Assembly: GCA_001464455.1 (NCBI GenBank)
Contig: LNEI01000018.1
Span: 310,001 to 374,000 of the forward strand
Direction: 5' to 3'
From: Acidobacteria bacterium Ga0077534
Lineage (GTDB): Bacteria; Acidobacteriota; Blastocatellia; Pyrinomonadales; Pyrinomonadaceae
Length of the DNA stretch: 64,000 nt
This document shows positions 52,801 to 60,721 of this stretch, in pieces (positions within the stretch are counted from its first letter, which is position 1; each line of letters starts with the position of its first letter). A program made the position numbers and the translations under genes. A model generated the notes under the pieces. It was not told the origin of the DNA, did not search any database, and saw only the letters and a list, made by a program, of their open reading frames with translations.

Positions 52801-53266
52801 TCGTCTTTTCGAGGCCCATGTTCTTCCAAGTCTTTCCAGCATCCATCGACTTGTAAACCCCATTGCCCCACGACGAACTTTGCCTGTTGTTCGACTCGCC
52901 CGAACCGGCCCAAACGATCGACGGATTTGACGGAGCGACGGCGACATCACCGACGGTAGGAACAGCTTCTTTGTCAAAAAGCGTTTCCCACGTCGTTCCG
53001 CCGTTTGTGGATTTCAGGATGCCAGCAGCGGCCATAGCAGCGTAGATGACCTTTGTGTCCTGAATAGGAACCTCGATGTCATTTACACGCCCGCCCATCG
53101 TCGCCGGGCCGATCTCGCGAAACCGCAGGCTCTGGATCGCCGTTTCGAAAGGCTTACCGGTAGAAGCTGGCGATGCGGCGGGTCTCGCCTGTGCCGCAAC
53201 AAAGGTTACGGACAGCGATAGTAGAATTGCGGAAAAGCAAATGGTAAGAAGCTCACGAGGTCTCAT
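49853..53266 (-). CDS. Large secreted sortilin/VPS10-like Asp-box protein
   Basis: A 1137-residue exported protein with signal peptide MRPRELLTICFSAILLSLSVTFVAAQ. Up to about residue 780 it shows many Asp-box repeats (STNGGTTWE, SMDAGKTWKN, TTDGGKTWAH, SVDGGETWSM, SIDKGETWTK, SEDGGRTWTG, RGDNWVKI), typical of sortilin-like propellers. A Gly-rich stretch follows at about 845-925 (runs of GGG with F and P), interrupting a domain that ends in a beta-rich part (FRVDPGTYTVKIKLGDKEMSK). The family is often annotated as glycosyl hydrolase without enzymatic proof. Its ligand is unknown. It is monocistronic and ends in a strong terminator. Confidence 0.8.
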   Translation of the reverse strand: MRPRELLTICFSAILLSLSVTFVAAQARPAASPASTGKPFETAIQSLRFREIGPATMGGRVNDIEVPIQDTKVIYAAMAAAGILKSTNGGTTWETLFDKEAVPTVGDVAVAPSNPSIVWAGSGESNNRQSSSWGNGVYKSMDAGKTWKNMGLEKTMAIARVVIHPTNPDIVWVAATGNLWGASPDRGVYKTTDGGKTWAHVLKVNDDTGATELIVDHESPTILYAAMYQRRRTVFGFNGSGAHSALYKSVDGGETWSMVTRGMPYNTENAPTPRPETLLETGRISIAVYQRNTNIVYVTVEHANGGVYRSIDKGETWTKMAEIAAVPRPMYFSKLKVDPNNDQRLWLAGVAMQYSEDGGRTWTGNFSRAPHADTHGIWINPNDSNHIIQGNDGGINISFDRGRTWDYSNTVPLGTFYEVGVDNSLPYKVCGGLQDNNTWCGPSMTTNPQGISNSDWYTIGGGDGFFAQPDPNDPDIVYGESQDGNLYRRNVRTGENKQIRPREEEGEKRYRFQWNSPIVISAYDSNTIYYGGNFLFKSNDRGDNWVKISPDLTTNVDRNTLPIMGKVPDRFTRSRHDGVQQYPAITTVSESPLNKNVIWAGTDDGNLQISRDGQTWKNVVDKVPGLPKGTYVSRVVASRASEGSALVTFDGHRNGDFKVYVYSTTDFGESWKSIVSNLPQNNGIVSVIREHHRNTNLLFVGTEYGMYVSYDRGGNWTKFHMNLPTVPVDDILIHPRENDLILATHGRSIWIMDDITALEQMNDTVLGSDIHLFDPRRSVMWRTWSNKPLTSDKMFYGQNPPNGAMINFYLKEPLVDRQVVTITVQDANGQTLRTQNCTRPQPAPTPGAGGPGGGGPGGGGGGGGFGGFGGGGGGNQCIANKGLNRWVWDMRQRPPGAGPGAGPGGGGFGGGGFGGGGIANLGFRVDPGTYTVKIKLGDKEMSKTFQVIDDPRVSFSAEDRAKKKAALMKMMPIVMRGTQAQQQIVALRTNVNNALEAWRRPGSGIPQNIRAAGEELLKKIDKAYENWGTPPSLVSNISQAGPPLVELPQPLNQRAALVLGAIENASGAPTRWELAQIDILSTRIPAAADEVRKLITEDLAALNNMIIEAKIPMIQPPPGAAGPGAARPPGEMDHDDQ

Positions 53267-53563
53267 AATTCTGATCCTTATCGAGTAAATTTTTTGCTGG
53301 TTGACTAAATATCGAAAACCGGTTGTCTGGTTTGGATTGCATCAAGATAGGACAGTTGACCCCATTTGGCAACCGATTCCAGACTGCGCGGCCAAAGTTT
53401 ACAAATATTTACAAAACTATTGCACATTATTCACCACTACTCGATGCACCGTCCTTTGATTCAAGAAAATCTCGGTGTTACGCTAAGGGCACTTTCACTC
53501 AAATTAGAATGCTCAAAAGCCGGCCTGAACTGCTGCATCGGCCAGCTGGATCGTAAATCACGT

Positions 53564-56041
53564 ATGACTTTCCTAAGATTCTGTCTTCTGATCACCTTTG
53601 TAGCTACCGCAAGCCTTCTCAATGTTGGCCAAACCGAGCGGCGCCCGCTAAAGCTGGATGATCTCTTTAAAATAAAGAACGTTAGTGATCCCCAAGTATC
53701 GCCCGATGGACAGTGGGTCGCATACGTTGTATCAACGACCGACATTAAGGCCGACAAATCAGATTCAGACATATGGATGGTTAGTTACGACGGGAAGACG
53801 AATCGCCAGATAACTTTTTCAAGTGAGAGCGAGAGCTCTCCCAAATGGAGCCCGGATGGAAAGTATCTTTCGTTTACCTCTTCGCGGCCTGGACCGGCCC
53901 GCGGCGGACAGATATGGCTGCTTGACCGAAACGGCGGCGAGGCTCGTCAGTTGACTGACCTCAAGGGTGGCCTCCAGGGATATGAATGGTCTCCCGACTC
54001 AAAGCGGATCGCGCTGGTCATGCGAGATGCTGACCCCGATGAACCGTCCGCTCCCGGAGCCACGCCGAAGCCTCCGAAGCCGATCGTCATCGACCGATAT
54101 CGTTTCAAGCAGGACGTGCAAGGGTATATGACCTCAACCAGATCTTCGTACGTTTATCTTTTCGACATCGCTGCCAAAAAGCTTGACCGGCTTACCAAAG
54201 GCAAAGTTGACGAGTCGAATCCAGTCTGGTCGCCTGACGGCAGCCGCATCGCCTTTACCAGCAACCGTGCTGCCGACCCGGACCGCGAGCCCGGGCTTCA
54301 GATCTATGTTGCCGATGCAAAACCGGGCTCTACCGAAAAACAAGTAACGCCGCTGACAAGCCGCGGAAGCCGGCCTGTTTGGGGCCCTGATGGGCGATCT
54401 CTGATGTTCCTTGAATCGGATGACAAACGATACGGGGCTTACAACATGACCCATCTAACGACGGTCGCCGCTGATGGCAGTTCTCTGCCGGTCCGTGTTC
54501 AGGCGGCTGAGGAACTCGACCGCGGCGTTTCCAACCCTGTCTTCAGTTCGGACGGCAAAGAAGTCCTATTCCTGGTTACTGACGACCGTTCGGTTTACCC
54601 GGCAAAGGCCCCTTTGTCAGGTGGAAAAGCAGAACGTCTTATTAAGCGTCATATTGTGGTTTCCGGATGGGACGAAATGAAAGGCCGAATTGCGGTTGTT
54701 TCGGGAGCCGATGATAGAGCAAATGAGATCCATGCCTTCGAGAATGGCGATCTGAGAAAGCTTACATCGCATAACGATGAGCTATTTGCCGAACTTAGCT
54801 TACCGCCAACCGAACGCGTCGAATTCAAAAGCAAAGACGGCACCGATGTGCACGGCCTGCTGACGTACCCACACGGCTACGTGAAGGGCACTAAAGTCCC
54901 ATTCCTTTTGCGAATACATGGCGGCCCGAATGCTCAGGACCAGCACTCATTCGCCGCAGAACGGCACCTTTTCGCGGCAAACGGCTATGCCGTGCTAGCA
55001 GTAAACTACCGCGGCAGCTCGGGCCGCGGCCAAAAGTTCTCGCGTGCGATCTTTGCTGACTGGGGTAATTATGAGGTTCAAGACCTGCTAGCGGGCGTTG
55101 ATCACGTGGTAAGAATGGGCGTTGCAGACCCTGAAAAGCTCGGCGTCGGCGGATGGAGTTATGGCGGCATTTTAACTAACTATCTGATTGCCTCGGACAA
55201 TAGATTTAAGGCAGGGACCAGCGGTGCGGGAACGTCGTTCACGGTTTCGTACTACGGCAGCGACCAGTACATAATCCAATACGACAACGAGATCGGCCCT
55301 CCTTGGGAACCGAGATCCTGGGAGACCTACCAGAAGGTCTCGTATCCGTTTCTAAACGCAAACCGCATCAAAACACCGACATTATTCCTCGGCGGCGAGC
55401 GGGATTTCAACGTACCGATCTCCGGCAGCGAACAAATGTACCAGGCTTTAAAAAGCCTCGGTATCGATACGCAATTGATCGTCTATCCAAACGAGTTTCA
55501 CGGACTGACACGCCCGAGCAACGTTCGCGATCGGTACGAACGATATCTTGCGTGGTACGCCAAGTACGTCCTTAAGAAAGCACCCGAAACAGCTTCCCCG
55601 CTTGCCGCGTGGGAGGGAACATGGGCAGGAAAACTGACCAACCTGCCAGCCCAGCCTGGAGCCGCTCCGGTCGATGTCCAGATGGAGATCGGGGCTTTCC
55701 CAACAAGCAATAATTCGTGCACGACATTCCGCACAACATACTCGGAAGCTGGAAGCGTGAAAAGCGTCAAGGATTACAAACTGTGTCGCGGCGGCTCGAA
55801 AGACGAAGTTTATATTGATGAGGGCAGCGGCCTGAAATTGACGTCAAAGGTATTTGGCGATGCTCTGATAACGCCATTCAAATCGGACGAGATTCTATTA
55901 GTTTCAACCAAACGGCTTCGTGGCGAGGTTCTTGAAGAAGAGATACTGACCGTTGACGACAAACCGGCGGTAAAGGGAGTCCAAACTATGCAGCCAAAGG
56001 GGATACAGAAGATCGAGCTTAGGCGGACCCCGAAAAAGTAG
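53564..56041 (+). CDS. Secreted S9-family peptidase (prolyl oligopeptidase/acylaminoacyl-peptidase-like) with an extra C-terminal domain
   Basis: An 825-residue exported serine peptidase. A signal peptide (FLRFCLLITFVATASLLNVG) is followed by a propeller of TolB-like blades (SPKWSPDGKYLSFTSSR, NPVWSPDGSRIAFTSN). The alpha/beta hydrolase domain holds the triad: Ser532 (GGWSYGG), Asp614 (GERDF) and His646 (FHGLTRP). ATG 53564 begins the signal peptide; upstream codons are not membrane-like. From about residue 680 an extra 145-residue domain (AWEGTWAGKL ... KIELRRTPKK) follows the peptidase end. About 297 bp separate it from the divergent sortilin-like gene. Confidence 0.85.
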   Translation: MTFLRFCLLITFVATASLLNVGQTERRPLKLDDLFKIKNVSDPQVSPDGQWVAYVVSTTDIKADKSDSDIWMVSYDGKTNRQITFSSESESSPKWSPDGKYLSFTSSRPGPARGGQIWLLDRNGGEARQLTDLKGGLQGYEWSPDSKRIALVMRDADPDEPSAPGATPKPPKPIVIDRYRFKQDVQGYMTSTRSSYVYLFDIAAKKLDRLTKGKVDESNPVWSPDGSRIAFTSNRAADPDREPGLQIYVADAKPGSTEKQVTPLTSRGSRPVWGPDGRSLMFLESDDKRYGAYNMTHLTTVAADGSSLPVRVQAAEELDRGVSNPVFSSDGKEVLFLVTDDRSVYPAKAPLSGGKAERLIKRHIVVSGWDEMKGRIAVVSGADDRANEIHAFENGDLRKLTSHNDELFAELSLPPTERVEFKSKDGTDVHGLLTYPHGYVKGTKVPFLLRIHGGPNAQDQHSFAAERHLFAANGYAVLAVNYRGSSGRGQKFSRAIFADWGNYEVQDLLAGVDHVVRMGVADPEKLGVGGWSYGGILTNYLIASDNRFKAGTSGAGTSFTVSYYGSDQYIIQYDNEIGPPWEPRSWETYQKVSYPFLNANRIKTPTLFLGGERDFNVPISGSEQMYQALKSLGIDTQLIVYPNEFHGLTRPSNVRDRYERYLAWYAKYVLKKAPETASPLAAWEGTWAGKLTNLPAQPGAAPVDVQMEIGAFPTSNNSCTTFRTTYSEAGSVKSVKDYKLCRGGSKDEVYIDEGSGLKLTSKVFGDALITPFKSDEILLVSTKRLRGEVLEEEILTVDDKPAVKGVQTMQPKGIQKIELRRTPKK

Positions 56042-56071
56042 GCTGTATAAAACCAAGAAAGTACTGCTCCA

Positions 56072-56254
56072 TCAGTGAGCCGCATTTTCGGCTGCTTCGT
56101 TCCTTTTCCGCTCTCGAAACGAACGCCTGAGTTCCAGAGCCTCTTCCTCACCTATAGCCTTTGCCTTCATAAGCGAGAGACTTAGTCTTCTCAGTTGCTC
56201 CATTTGTTTCAGGCGTCGAGCTATTGCAGATGGCGACATGTCAACTCTCTTCAT
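56072..56254 (-). CDS. Small helical protein encoded next to the nucleotidyltransferase gene
   Basis: A 60-residue, strongly charged, probably helical protein (SPSAIARRLKQMEQLRRLSLSLMKAK...). No domain is recognised. It starts inside the end of the nucleotidyltransferase gene (overlap 14 bp), so the two are translationally linked on the same strand. Confidence 0.55.
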   Translation of the reverse strand: MKRVDMSPSAIARRLKQMEQLRRLSLSLMKAKAIGEEEALELRRSFRERKRNEAAENAAH

Positions 56255-56699
56255 TTGTTAACCTATCAATGTCAATTAGATCTTTAGGCCGGCCTGCGAG
56301 TTCTTTCATACGAATGAGTCCTTCTCGCGACACTATCGATAACGGATTACCGTTCCATTCAACCGTCTTTTTGGATAACCATACGTCCTCGACCTGCGGA
56401 GTTACGAGCAGGAAATCCAACGGCAGAACCTCGCCATCATCGTCGATCTTAGACACGCGGCGAATCTCGACAGCTCGCTCTTTGAAGGACATATCAAGGC
56501 CATGAATGTCGAACCCGAATTCCTTTACGATCTCGAACGAACCGTCAAGCGATTCGGGCCGGATCAGGATATCAATATCGAATGTTGCTCTCGGGAATCC
56601 TAGTATCGTTAGAGCCAATCCCCCACAGACTGCGTACTCGATCTCGTTTGCCTCAAGCGACTCGGTAACGTTTGCTAGTTCAGTAAGAAGATCGGACAT
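56241..56699 (-). CDS. Nucleotidyltransferase-fold protein (AbiEii/DUF6036-like)
   Basis: A 152-residue protein with the start of a polymerase-beta-type fold: a GGLAL motif (YAVCGGLALTILGFPRATFDIDILI) in which the metal-binding DIDIL pair is typical. Then LDFLLVTPQVEDVW, and a C-terminal ELAGRPKDLIDIDRL. Members are often toxin-like partners in two-gene modules. The short overlapping downstream gene is the candidate partner, but no enzymatic role is shown here. Confidence 0.7.
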   Translation of the reverse strand: MSDLLTELANVTESLEANEIEYAVCGGLALTILGFPRATFDIDILIRPESLDGSFEIVKEFGFDIHGLDMSFKERAVEIRRVSKIDDDGEVLPLDFLLVTPQVEDVWLSKKTVEWNGNPLSIVSREGLIRMKELAGRPKDLIDIDRLTNEES

Positions 56700-56709
56700 A
56701 ACTCAACTG

Positions 56710-57234
56710 CTAGTTTATCACAGGCGGTGATTGCATTTGTGTTCCGCAAGATCTGCATGTTCGCAGATCTTCGCTTTCGTAAAATCTTTTGAAAACACCC
56801 TGAAACTGCGTGGTGATATCCGTCAACTGAAAATACTCTTCGTAAAGCTTCTCATTACAGTTCTCGCAAAACCACAATAGCCCATCGAGTTCTCCCTCGC
56901 GTCTTTTCCTTTCGATCACGAGACCGACCGTATTCGCTCCGCGGATCGGGTTGTGAGGAATTCGCGGCGGCAGCAGGAACATCTCACCCTCGCGGATCAC
57001 AACCTCAACCGCCTTACCGGCCTCCTGTACCTGTACCGTGATATCGCCCTCGAGCTGGTAAAACAGCTCTTCGCCCTCGTCCCAATGATAATCTTTACGC
57101 GAATTCGGTCCGCCGACAACCATCACGATAAAGTCATCGTCGTCATAAACACATTGATTTCCAACCGGCGGCTTGAGAAGGTGCCGATGGTCATCGATCC
57201 ATTGCTTAAAATTAAAGGGTGCTCTGACAGGCAT
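56710..57234 (-). CDS. nbaC: 3-hydroxyanthranilate 3,4-dioxygenase
   Basis: A 174-residue cupin dioxygenase that opens the ring of 3-hydroxyanthranilate. The iron-binding set is H50 and E56 (YHWDEGEELFYQL) and H94 (PPRIPHNP). Two CxxC pairs (C123/C126 and C160/C163) form the rubredoxin-like iron site found in bacterial enzymes. ATG 57234 (MPVRAPFNFKQWI) is the start; an earlier frame opening adds 21 atypical residues. It is 10 bp from the nucleotidyltransferase gene, separate from the kynU cluster. Confidence 0.92.
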   Translation of the reverse strand: MPVRAPFNFKQWIDDHRHLLKPPVGNQCVYDDDDFIVMVVGGPNSRKDYHWDEGEELFYQLEGDITVQVQEAGKAVEVVIREGEMFLLPPRIPHNPIRGANTVGLVIERKRREGELDGLLWFCENCNEKLYEEYFQLTDITTQFQGVFKRFYESEDLRTCRSCGTQMQSPPVIN

Positions 57235-57361
57235 AATTGTGATATAAACCTCTCTATCGAATTTATCATACCCCGACTTTCGTTTTGGCCGGTCCACTTT
57301 ATTGCGGCATCGCCCCAGGAATTATTTCAATTTCAGAAACTAAATCTTAGGAGGGAACAGA

Positions 57362-58423
57362 ATGAACATCGACGAAAATAAACTCAACGAATTGCTAGGA
57401 AGATTCGTTGGCGATCTAGGGGCGACGCTGCACGCCGGATCCATCGTTATTGGCGAGAAACTTGGCCTCTACAAAGCCATGGCGACGCCGAATGAACGGA
57501 TCACCGCCGCCGAGTTGGCAAGCCGAACAGGAACGAACGAGCGATACATCCGCGAATGGCTGAATGCAAATGCTGCGAGCGGCTACGTCCAGTATGACGA
57601 AGAAGCGGACAGCTATTACATGACCGACGAACAGGTGCTCGTGATGACGAACGAAGATAATCCGGCATACCTGCCGGGAGCATTTATTCTCGCGACGTCA
57701 GCCTTGAGAGCGATCCCCCAATTGACGGATCGGTTCAAGACGGGCGACGGGTTTGGCTGGCACGAGCATCATGAAGACCTTTTCCGCGGAACCGAATTAT
57801 TTTTCCGCCCCGGATACATAGCGAATCTACTCAACTCCTGGATCCCGGCACTCGATGGCGTCGAAGAGAAACTTAAGTCCGGTGCATCGGTCGCCGATGT
57901 CGGCTGTGGTCTCGGAGCCTCAACGATACTGATGGCAAAGGCATTTCCGCAGTCGGAGTTTGTCGGGTTTGACTATCACGCCGGTTCGATCGACAAGGCT
58001 CGCGACCGGGCAAAAGAGGCAGGGGTCGGTGACAATATTCGCTTTGAGGTCGCAGCATCAAAAGATTTCCCGGGCTCGGATTATGACCTCGTTGCATTTT
58101 TCGACTGCCTGCACGACATGGGCGACCCCGTCGGAGCGGCGGGCCATGTCAGGTCGGCACTCAAGGACGACGGAACGTGGATGATCGTAGAACCATTTGC
58201 AAATGACACATTTGCCGAAAATCACAATCCCGTCGGCCGTGTCTACTACTCGGCCTCGACTATGATTTGCACACCGGCCTCGCGTTCGCAGGAAGTCGGC
58301 CTGGGTCTAGGGGCTCAGGCTGGTGAAAAGCGTTTACGAGAAGTGGCGGAAGCTGGCGGATTCACGAAGTTCCGCCGCGCGACAGAGACGCCATTTAATC
58401 TGGTTCTTGAAGCACGACCGTAA
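57362..58423 (+). CDS. Class I SAM-dependent methyltransferase with winged-helix N-terminal domain
   Basis: A 353-residue protein. The N-terminal winged helix-like domain (ITAAELASRTGTNERYIREWLNANAASGYV) is typical of O-methyltransferase-like and related enzymes. The SAM site is ADVGCGLGASTILMAKAFP near residue 178, with the acidic FVGFDYH that follows. AGGAGG precedes the ATG. The substrate is not predictable. It diverges from the dioxygenase gene. Confidence 0.83.
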   Translation: MNIDENKLNELLGRFVGDLGATLHAGSIVIGEKLGLYKAMATPNERITAAELASRTGTNERYIREWLNANAASGYVQYDEEADSYYMTDEQVLVMTNEDNPAYLPGAFILATSALRAIPQLTDRFKTGDGFGWHEHHEDLFRGTELFFRPGYIANLLNSWIPALDGVEEKLKSGASVADVGCGLGASTILMAKAFPQSEFVGFDYHAGSIDKARDRAKEAGVGDNIRFEVAASKDFPGSDYDLVAFFDCLHDMGDPVGAAGHVRSALKDDGTWMIVEPFANDTFAENHNPVGRVYYSASTMICTPASRSQEVGLGLGAQAGEKRLREVAEAGGFTKFRRATETPFNLVLEARP

Positions 58424-58426
58424 TAC

Positions 58427-58987
58427 CTATAAGGTGGCGAGTTTTTCAGTCGTCCGCCAATTGCGGCCGGTCACCGAAAGCTTTAGCTTTTTCTCTAAAA
58501 AGCTCTTTCCCAGCAAGCTGTCAATGACGCCTTTCGGTAGATGGCAATAGAGTTCACGGCCGATCACCGCGTAGCGTTCGCCGTCCGGAGCGGCCGCTAG
58601 AAGTTGATCGAGCTTTTCTGCGGGCATGTCTTCCTTCAGAAAAAGCACGTGCATTTCTTTGTGGCTTTCGAACTGGCCGGCGAAAGGATTTTTAGCGAGA
58701 ATGTCCGTGATCGCGGACTGTTCGCGGATCATGACGGGGATCTGTTTGTTGAAGTGGCTTTCGATCGCTTGTTCGATGGTAGAAACGAGGGTTGATTCGG
58801 TGGCGAGAGAGCCCTTACTGCGTGCGGGCTTCTGCACGGGATCTGAATCGAACGCGATGTTGCCGCTGTTGATGTAGGTAACGACATTTTCGAAGCCGCA
58901 TTCCTCGAGCACGGCTTTGAGCTCCGCCATTTTGATCATGGTGTTGCCTCCGACGTTGATTCCACGGAGCAGGGCGATGTAACGCAT
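58427..58987 (-). CDS. DUF1697 family protein with an in-frame repeat insertion
   Basis: A 186-residue DUF1697 protein: MRYIALLRGINVGGNTMIKM, EECGFENVVTYINSGNIAF, then ESHFNKQIPVMIRE and LPKGVIDSLLGKSFLEKKL. Residues PVQKPARSKGSLATEST (after NIAFDSD) are encoded by a 27-bp arm of the AAGCCCGC repeat (58809-58835) and its margin, in frame. ATG 58987 is the family start. The function is unknown. Confidence 0.8.
   Translation of the reverse strand: MRYIALLRGINVGGNTMIKMAELKAVLEECGFENVVTYINSGNIAFDSDPVQKPARSKGSLATESTLVSTIEQAIESHFNKQIPVMIREQSAITDILAKNPFAGQFESHKEMHVLFLKEDMPAEKLDQLLAAAPDGERYAVIGRELYCHLPKGVIDSLLGKSFLEKKLKLSVTGRNWRTTEKLATL
58809..58835 (-). repeat. Intragenic single arm of the AAGCCCGC repeat family
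   Basis: 26 of 27 bases match the right arm of the perfect inverted repeat at 20469-20495. The partner arm is absent. It codes QKPARSKGS in the DUF1697 gene. Confidence 0.75.
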
Positions 58988-59095
58988 AATCAAAAGCAAA
59001 AACGGGGAAAAGTGAAAGGGTGGAAAAGGATGATCATTGCAATACAACAACTTTTTCACTTTTGTACTCTTTCACGTTTCCCCTCTGCATCGTTC

Positions 59096-60139
59096 CTAGA
59101 GAGTGCTGATATCGATCACAAATCGATAGCGAACGTCTGCCTTGATCGTGCGCTCGTACGCCGCTTCGATCTCGGTGATAGGGATCAACTCGATGTCGGA
59201 CGTAATATTGTTTGCCGCGCAATAATCGAGCATTTCCTGGGTTTCCTTTATACCGCCGATGCTCGAGCCAGCAAGGGTCCTGTTGTTTCCGGCCAGCGAA
59301 AACGCTTTTGCAGAGATGGGATTCTCAGGCAATCCGACCAAAACCATCGCCCCGTCGATATCGAGCAGATTTAGGTACATATCCATCTCATGATCGGCGG
59401 AAACGCAGTCGAGAATGAAATTAAAAGTACCCGCAAGCGGCCTTAGATTCGCACGGTCGGTAGTGACGACAAAATGATGGGCACCAAGCTTCAAAGCGTC
59501 TTCGCGTTTGGAAGGAGAGGTGCTCAAAACCGTTACTTCGGCTCCCATCGAGACGGCGAGCTTGACGCCCATGTGCCCGAGCCCGCCAAGGCCGAGTATC
59601 GCGACTTTGCTGCCCGGGCCGATATTATATTTGCGAAGCGGCGAATAGGTAGTGATCCCTGCACACAGCAGCGGAGCGACCGCTGCGAGCGGCTGATCCT
59701 CGGCGATCTTCAGCGCATACGCTTCATCAACGACATGATGTTTTGAATACCCACCGAAGGTCATCGTCTCTTTGTCCATTTCGGTGCCGTTGTAGGTCGC
59801 TGCGGTATGGACCTTGCAGAACTGCTCCTGATCGGCCTTGCACGCCGAACACTCGCGGCACGAATCGACAAAACAACCAACTCCGGCGAGATCGCCGAGT
59901 TTGAACTTAGTTACGCCGCTCCCGACCTTCGACACACGGCCGACGATCTCGTGGCCCGGAACCATCGGGTAGGTCGAATTTCCCCATTCGCCCTTCGCCT
60001 GGTGAATGTCCGAATGGCACACACCGCAAAACTGCACATCGATCAAAATGTCATTTTCGCCGAGATTACGGCGTTCGAAATTAAACGGCACAAACTTAGC
60101 CGACTCGTCATGGGTTGCATAACCCCTTGTTTCTATCAT
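59096..60139 (-). CDS. Zinc-dependent alcohol dehydrogenase (YahK/cinnamyl-type)
   Basis: A 347-residue NAD(P)-dependent dehydrogenase. The catalytic zinc ligands are in VCHSDIHQ and PGHEIVGRV; the structural zinc Cys set is CRECSACKADQEQFC. The coenzyme motif is GLGGLGHMG near residue 180. The YahK-like group reduces aldehydes broadly. It is 13 bp downstream of the RidA-like gene, so they are co-transcribed. Confidence 0.9.
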   Translation of the reverse strand: MIETRGYATHDESAKFVPFNFERRNLGENDILIDVQFCGVCHSDIHQAKGEWGNSTYPMVPGHEIVGRVSKVGSGVTKFKLGDLAGVGCFVDSCRECSACKADQEQFCKVHTAATYNGTEMDKETMTFGGYSKHHVVDEAYALKIAEDQPLAAVAPLLCAGITTYSPLRKYNIGPGSKVAILGLGGLGHMGVKLAVSMGAEVTVLSTSPSKREDALKLGAHHFVVTTDRANLRPLAGTFNFILDCVSADHEMDMYLNLLDIDGAMVLVGLPENPISAKAFSLAGNNRTLAGSSIGGIKETQEMLDYCAANNITSDIELIPITEIEAAYERTIKADVRYRFVIDISTL

Positions 60140-60152
60140 TTGTTTTTCCTCT

Positions 60153-60572
60153 TCATTCTATGGTTGCGATCACCTTCAACTCGATCGCGATCGGCGTCGG
60201 CAGAGAACTGATCTCGACGGTCGTTCGACAAGGCTGATTATCGGCAAAATACTCGGCGTAAATGCGGTTGTAAGTTGCGAAATCTGCCCTCATATTCGTC
60301 AAAAAGACGGTCACATCAACGATCCTATCCCACGACGAACCTGAGTCCTCAACGATGTACCGCACATTCTGAAACACCGACCGACACTGCGTCTCGATAT
60401 CATATGAGACGATCTCACCGCTCTCGTTCAACTCAACGCCGGGAATCTTTTTCGTCCCTCGTTCCCTCGGTCCGACTCCGGACAAAAAAAGCAAATTGCC
60501 CACACGCCGAGCATGCGGGTAAAGGCCGACCGGCTCGGGGGCTTTTGAGGAATTAAGCGGTTGAATCTCCAT
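60153..60572 (-). CDS. RidA/YjgF-family protein, candidate 2-aminomuconate deaminase
   Basis: A 139-residue Rid-fold protein. LYPHARRVGNLLFLSGVGPRE, TQCRSVFQNVRYIVEDSG and CRTTVEISSLPTPIAIELKVIA carry the substrate-carboxylate Arg and other family residues. Longer Rid members with this LLFLSGVGPR pattern include 2-aminomuconate deaminase, which would continue the route after ACMSD. Given the other kynurenine genes within 20 kb this is plausible, but general enamine deaminase activity is the alternative. Confidence 0.78.
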   Translation of the reverse strand: MEIQPLNSSKAPEPVGLYPHARRVGNLLFLSGVGPRERGTKKIPGVELNESGEIVSYDIETQCRSVFQNVRYIVEDSGSSWDRIVDVTVFLTNMRADFATYNRIYAEYFADNQPCRTTVEISSLPTPIAIELKVIATIE

Positions 60573-60721
60573 TTGGTGCTCGACTGCGGAATAAAAGTCA
60601 GTTTATCAAGAATCTAGCTAATTGGAAGAACCGCCGCCGCGTGAATCTATTTCGGCGTGGACGAACGAAAACCAAATTGGCAGTTCAAACAGGTATAATG
60701 TCGTTAAGGGGAAACATCTAT

